A stretch of 5,263 nt of DNA from Thiohalobacter sp. (GTDB lineage Bacteria > Pseudomonadota > Gammaproteobacteria > DSM-19610): positions 1 to 5,263 of the forward strand of contig JALVCM010000053.1 in NCBI GenBank assembly GCA_027010005.1, in the 5' to 3' direction. Of this stretch, positions 5,180 through 5,263 are shown piece by piece. The position numbers and the translations under genes were made by a program. The notes beneath the pieces were generated by a model. The model was not told where the DNA came from and did no database searches. It saw only the letters and a list, made by a program, of their open reading frames with translations. How positions within the stretch are numbered: the stretch's first letter is position 1; each line of letters starts with the position of its first letter.

Positions 5180-5263
5180 ATGACTGCAGAACGCATCAGC
5201 ATGATACGCGAGCGACTGGAAAAAACCTTTTCGCCGCAGCACCTGGAAATTCTCGACGAAAGC
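5180..5263 (+). CDS. bolA: BolA family protein, 5' part only
   Basis: Twenty-eight codons are visible before the window ends. They read MTAERISMIRERLEKTFSPQ followed by HLEILDES, matching the BolA N-terminal pattern (RERLxxxFxPxxLEVxDES). BolA proteins bind [2Fe-2S] clusters with monothiol glutaredoxins, and E. coli BolA affects morphology and stress responses. The His and other cluster ligands of the family lie beyond the edge, so they cannot be checked. The DES ending of the segment resembles BolA proper more than IbaG/YrbA, but the paralog call is provisional. The ATG follows the yciI stop codon without a gap (TGAATG), so coupling is likely; only a weak purine stretch precedes it. Confidence 0.82.
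   Translation, partial: MTAERISMIRERLEKTFSPQHLEILDES

Noticed and set aside
1..5263. Mobile elements, CRISPR, tRNA/rRNA genes, riboswitches, defence or toxin-antitoxin genes
   Set aside because: I looked on both strands and found no direct-repeat arrays, transposase motifs, cloverleaf-like segments or small paired toxin-antitoxin frames. Conserved genes in tight operons account for nearly all the window.

Overview
This window looks like ordinary chromosomal DNA from a gammaproteobacterium. It is fairly GC-rich (about 58-60% by eye). The closest residue-level matches I can recall are the E. coli proteins Rnm (YciV), YciO, YciB and YciI. The long TrpRS with a tetracysteine motif and the small M50 peptidase suggest a lineage outside the Enterobacteriaceae, perhaps Chromatiales/Ectothiorhodospiraceae-like, but that placement is inference. 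I see no mobile element, CRISPR array, tRNA, rRNA or sign of recent transfer. Nearly all the sequence is coding.

Layout: two operons diverge from a 77-bp intergenic region (3469-3545). The leftward operon (minus strand) reads rnm (PHP phosphoesterase, RNase AM type), yciO (YrdC/Sua5 fold), an M50 site-2-protease-like membrane peptidase, then trpS, ending at 48. Its junctions are a 4-nt ATGA overlap, a 1-nt gap and a 31-nt gap, so one transcript is likely. Positions 1-47 are non-coding and hold only a weak inverted repeat. The rightward operon (plus strand) reads an uncharacterised 247-aa helical protein, yciB (inner-membrane septation/envelope protein), yciI and a BolA-family gene cut by the right edge. 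Its last two junctions are TGATG and TGAATG.

Function: the left operon is mostly RNA and translation related (rRNA 5' maturation, tRNA-Trp charging, and a YrdC-fold protein lacking the t6A-enzyme signatures). The right operon mixes envelope or septation and stress or iron-sulfur related families (YciB, BolA) with two proteins of unknown role. In E. coli, rnm-yciO and yciB/yciI also lie near each other around the trp region, so the neighbourhood appears to be old gammaproteobacterial synteny rather than a new system.

The points most worth checking are the tetracysteine cluster and the roughly 67-residue insertion in TrpRS, the missing KxR/SxN signatures in YciO, the unknown first gene of the yciB operon, and two dyads of identical geometry in the divergent promoter region. 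I found no clear candidate for an entirely new system.
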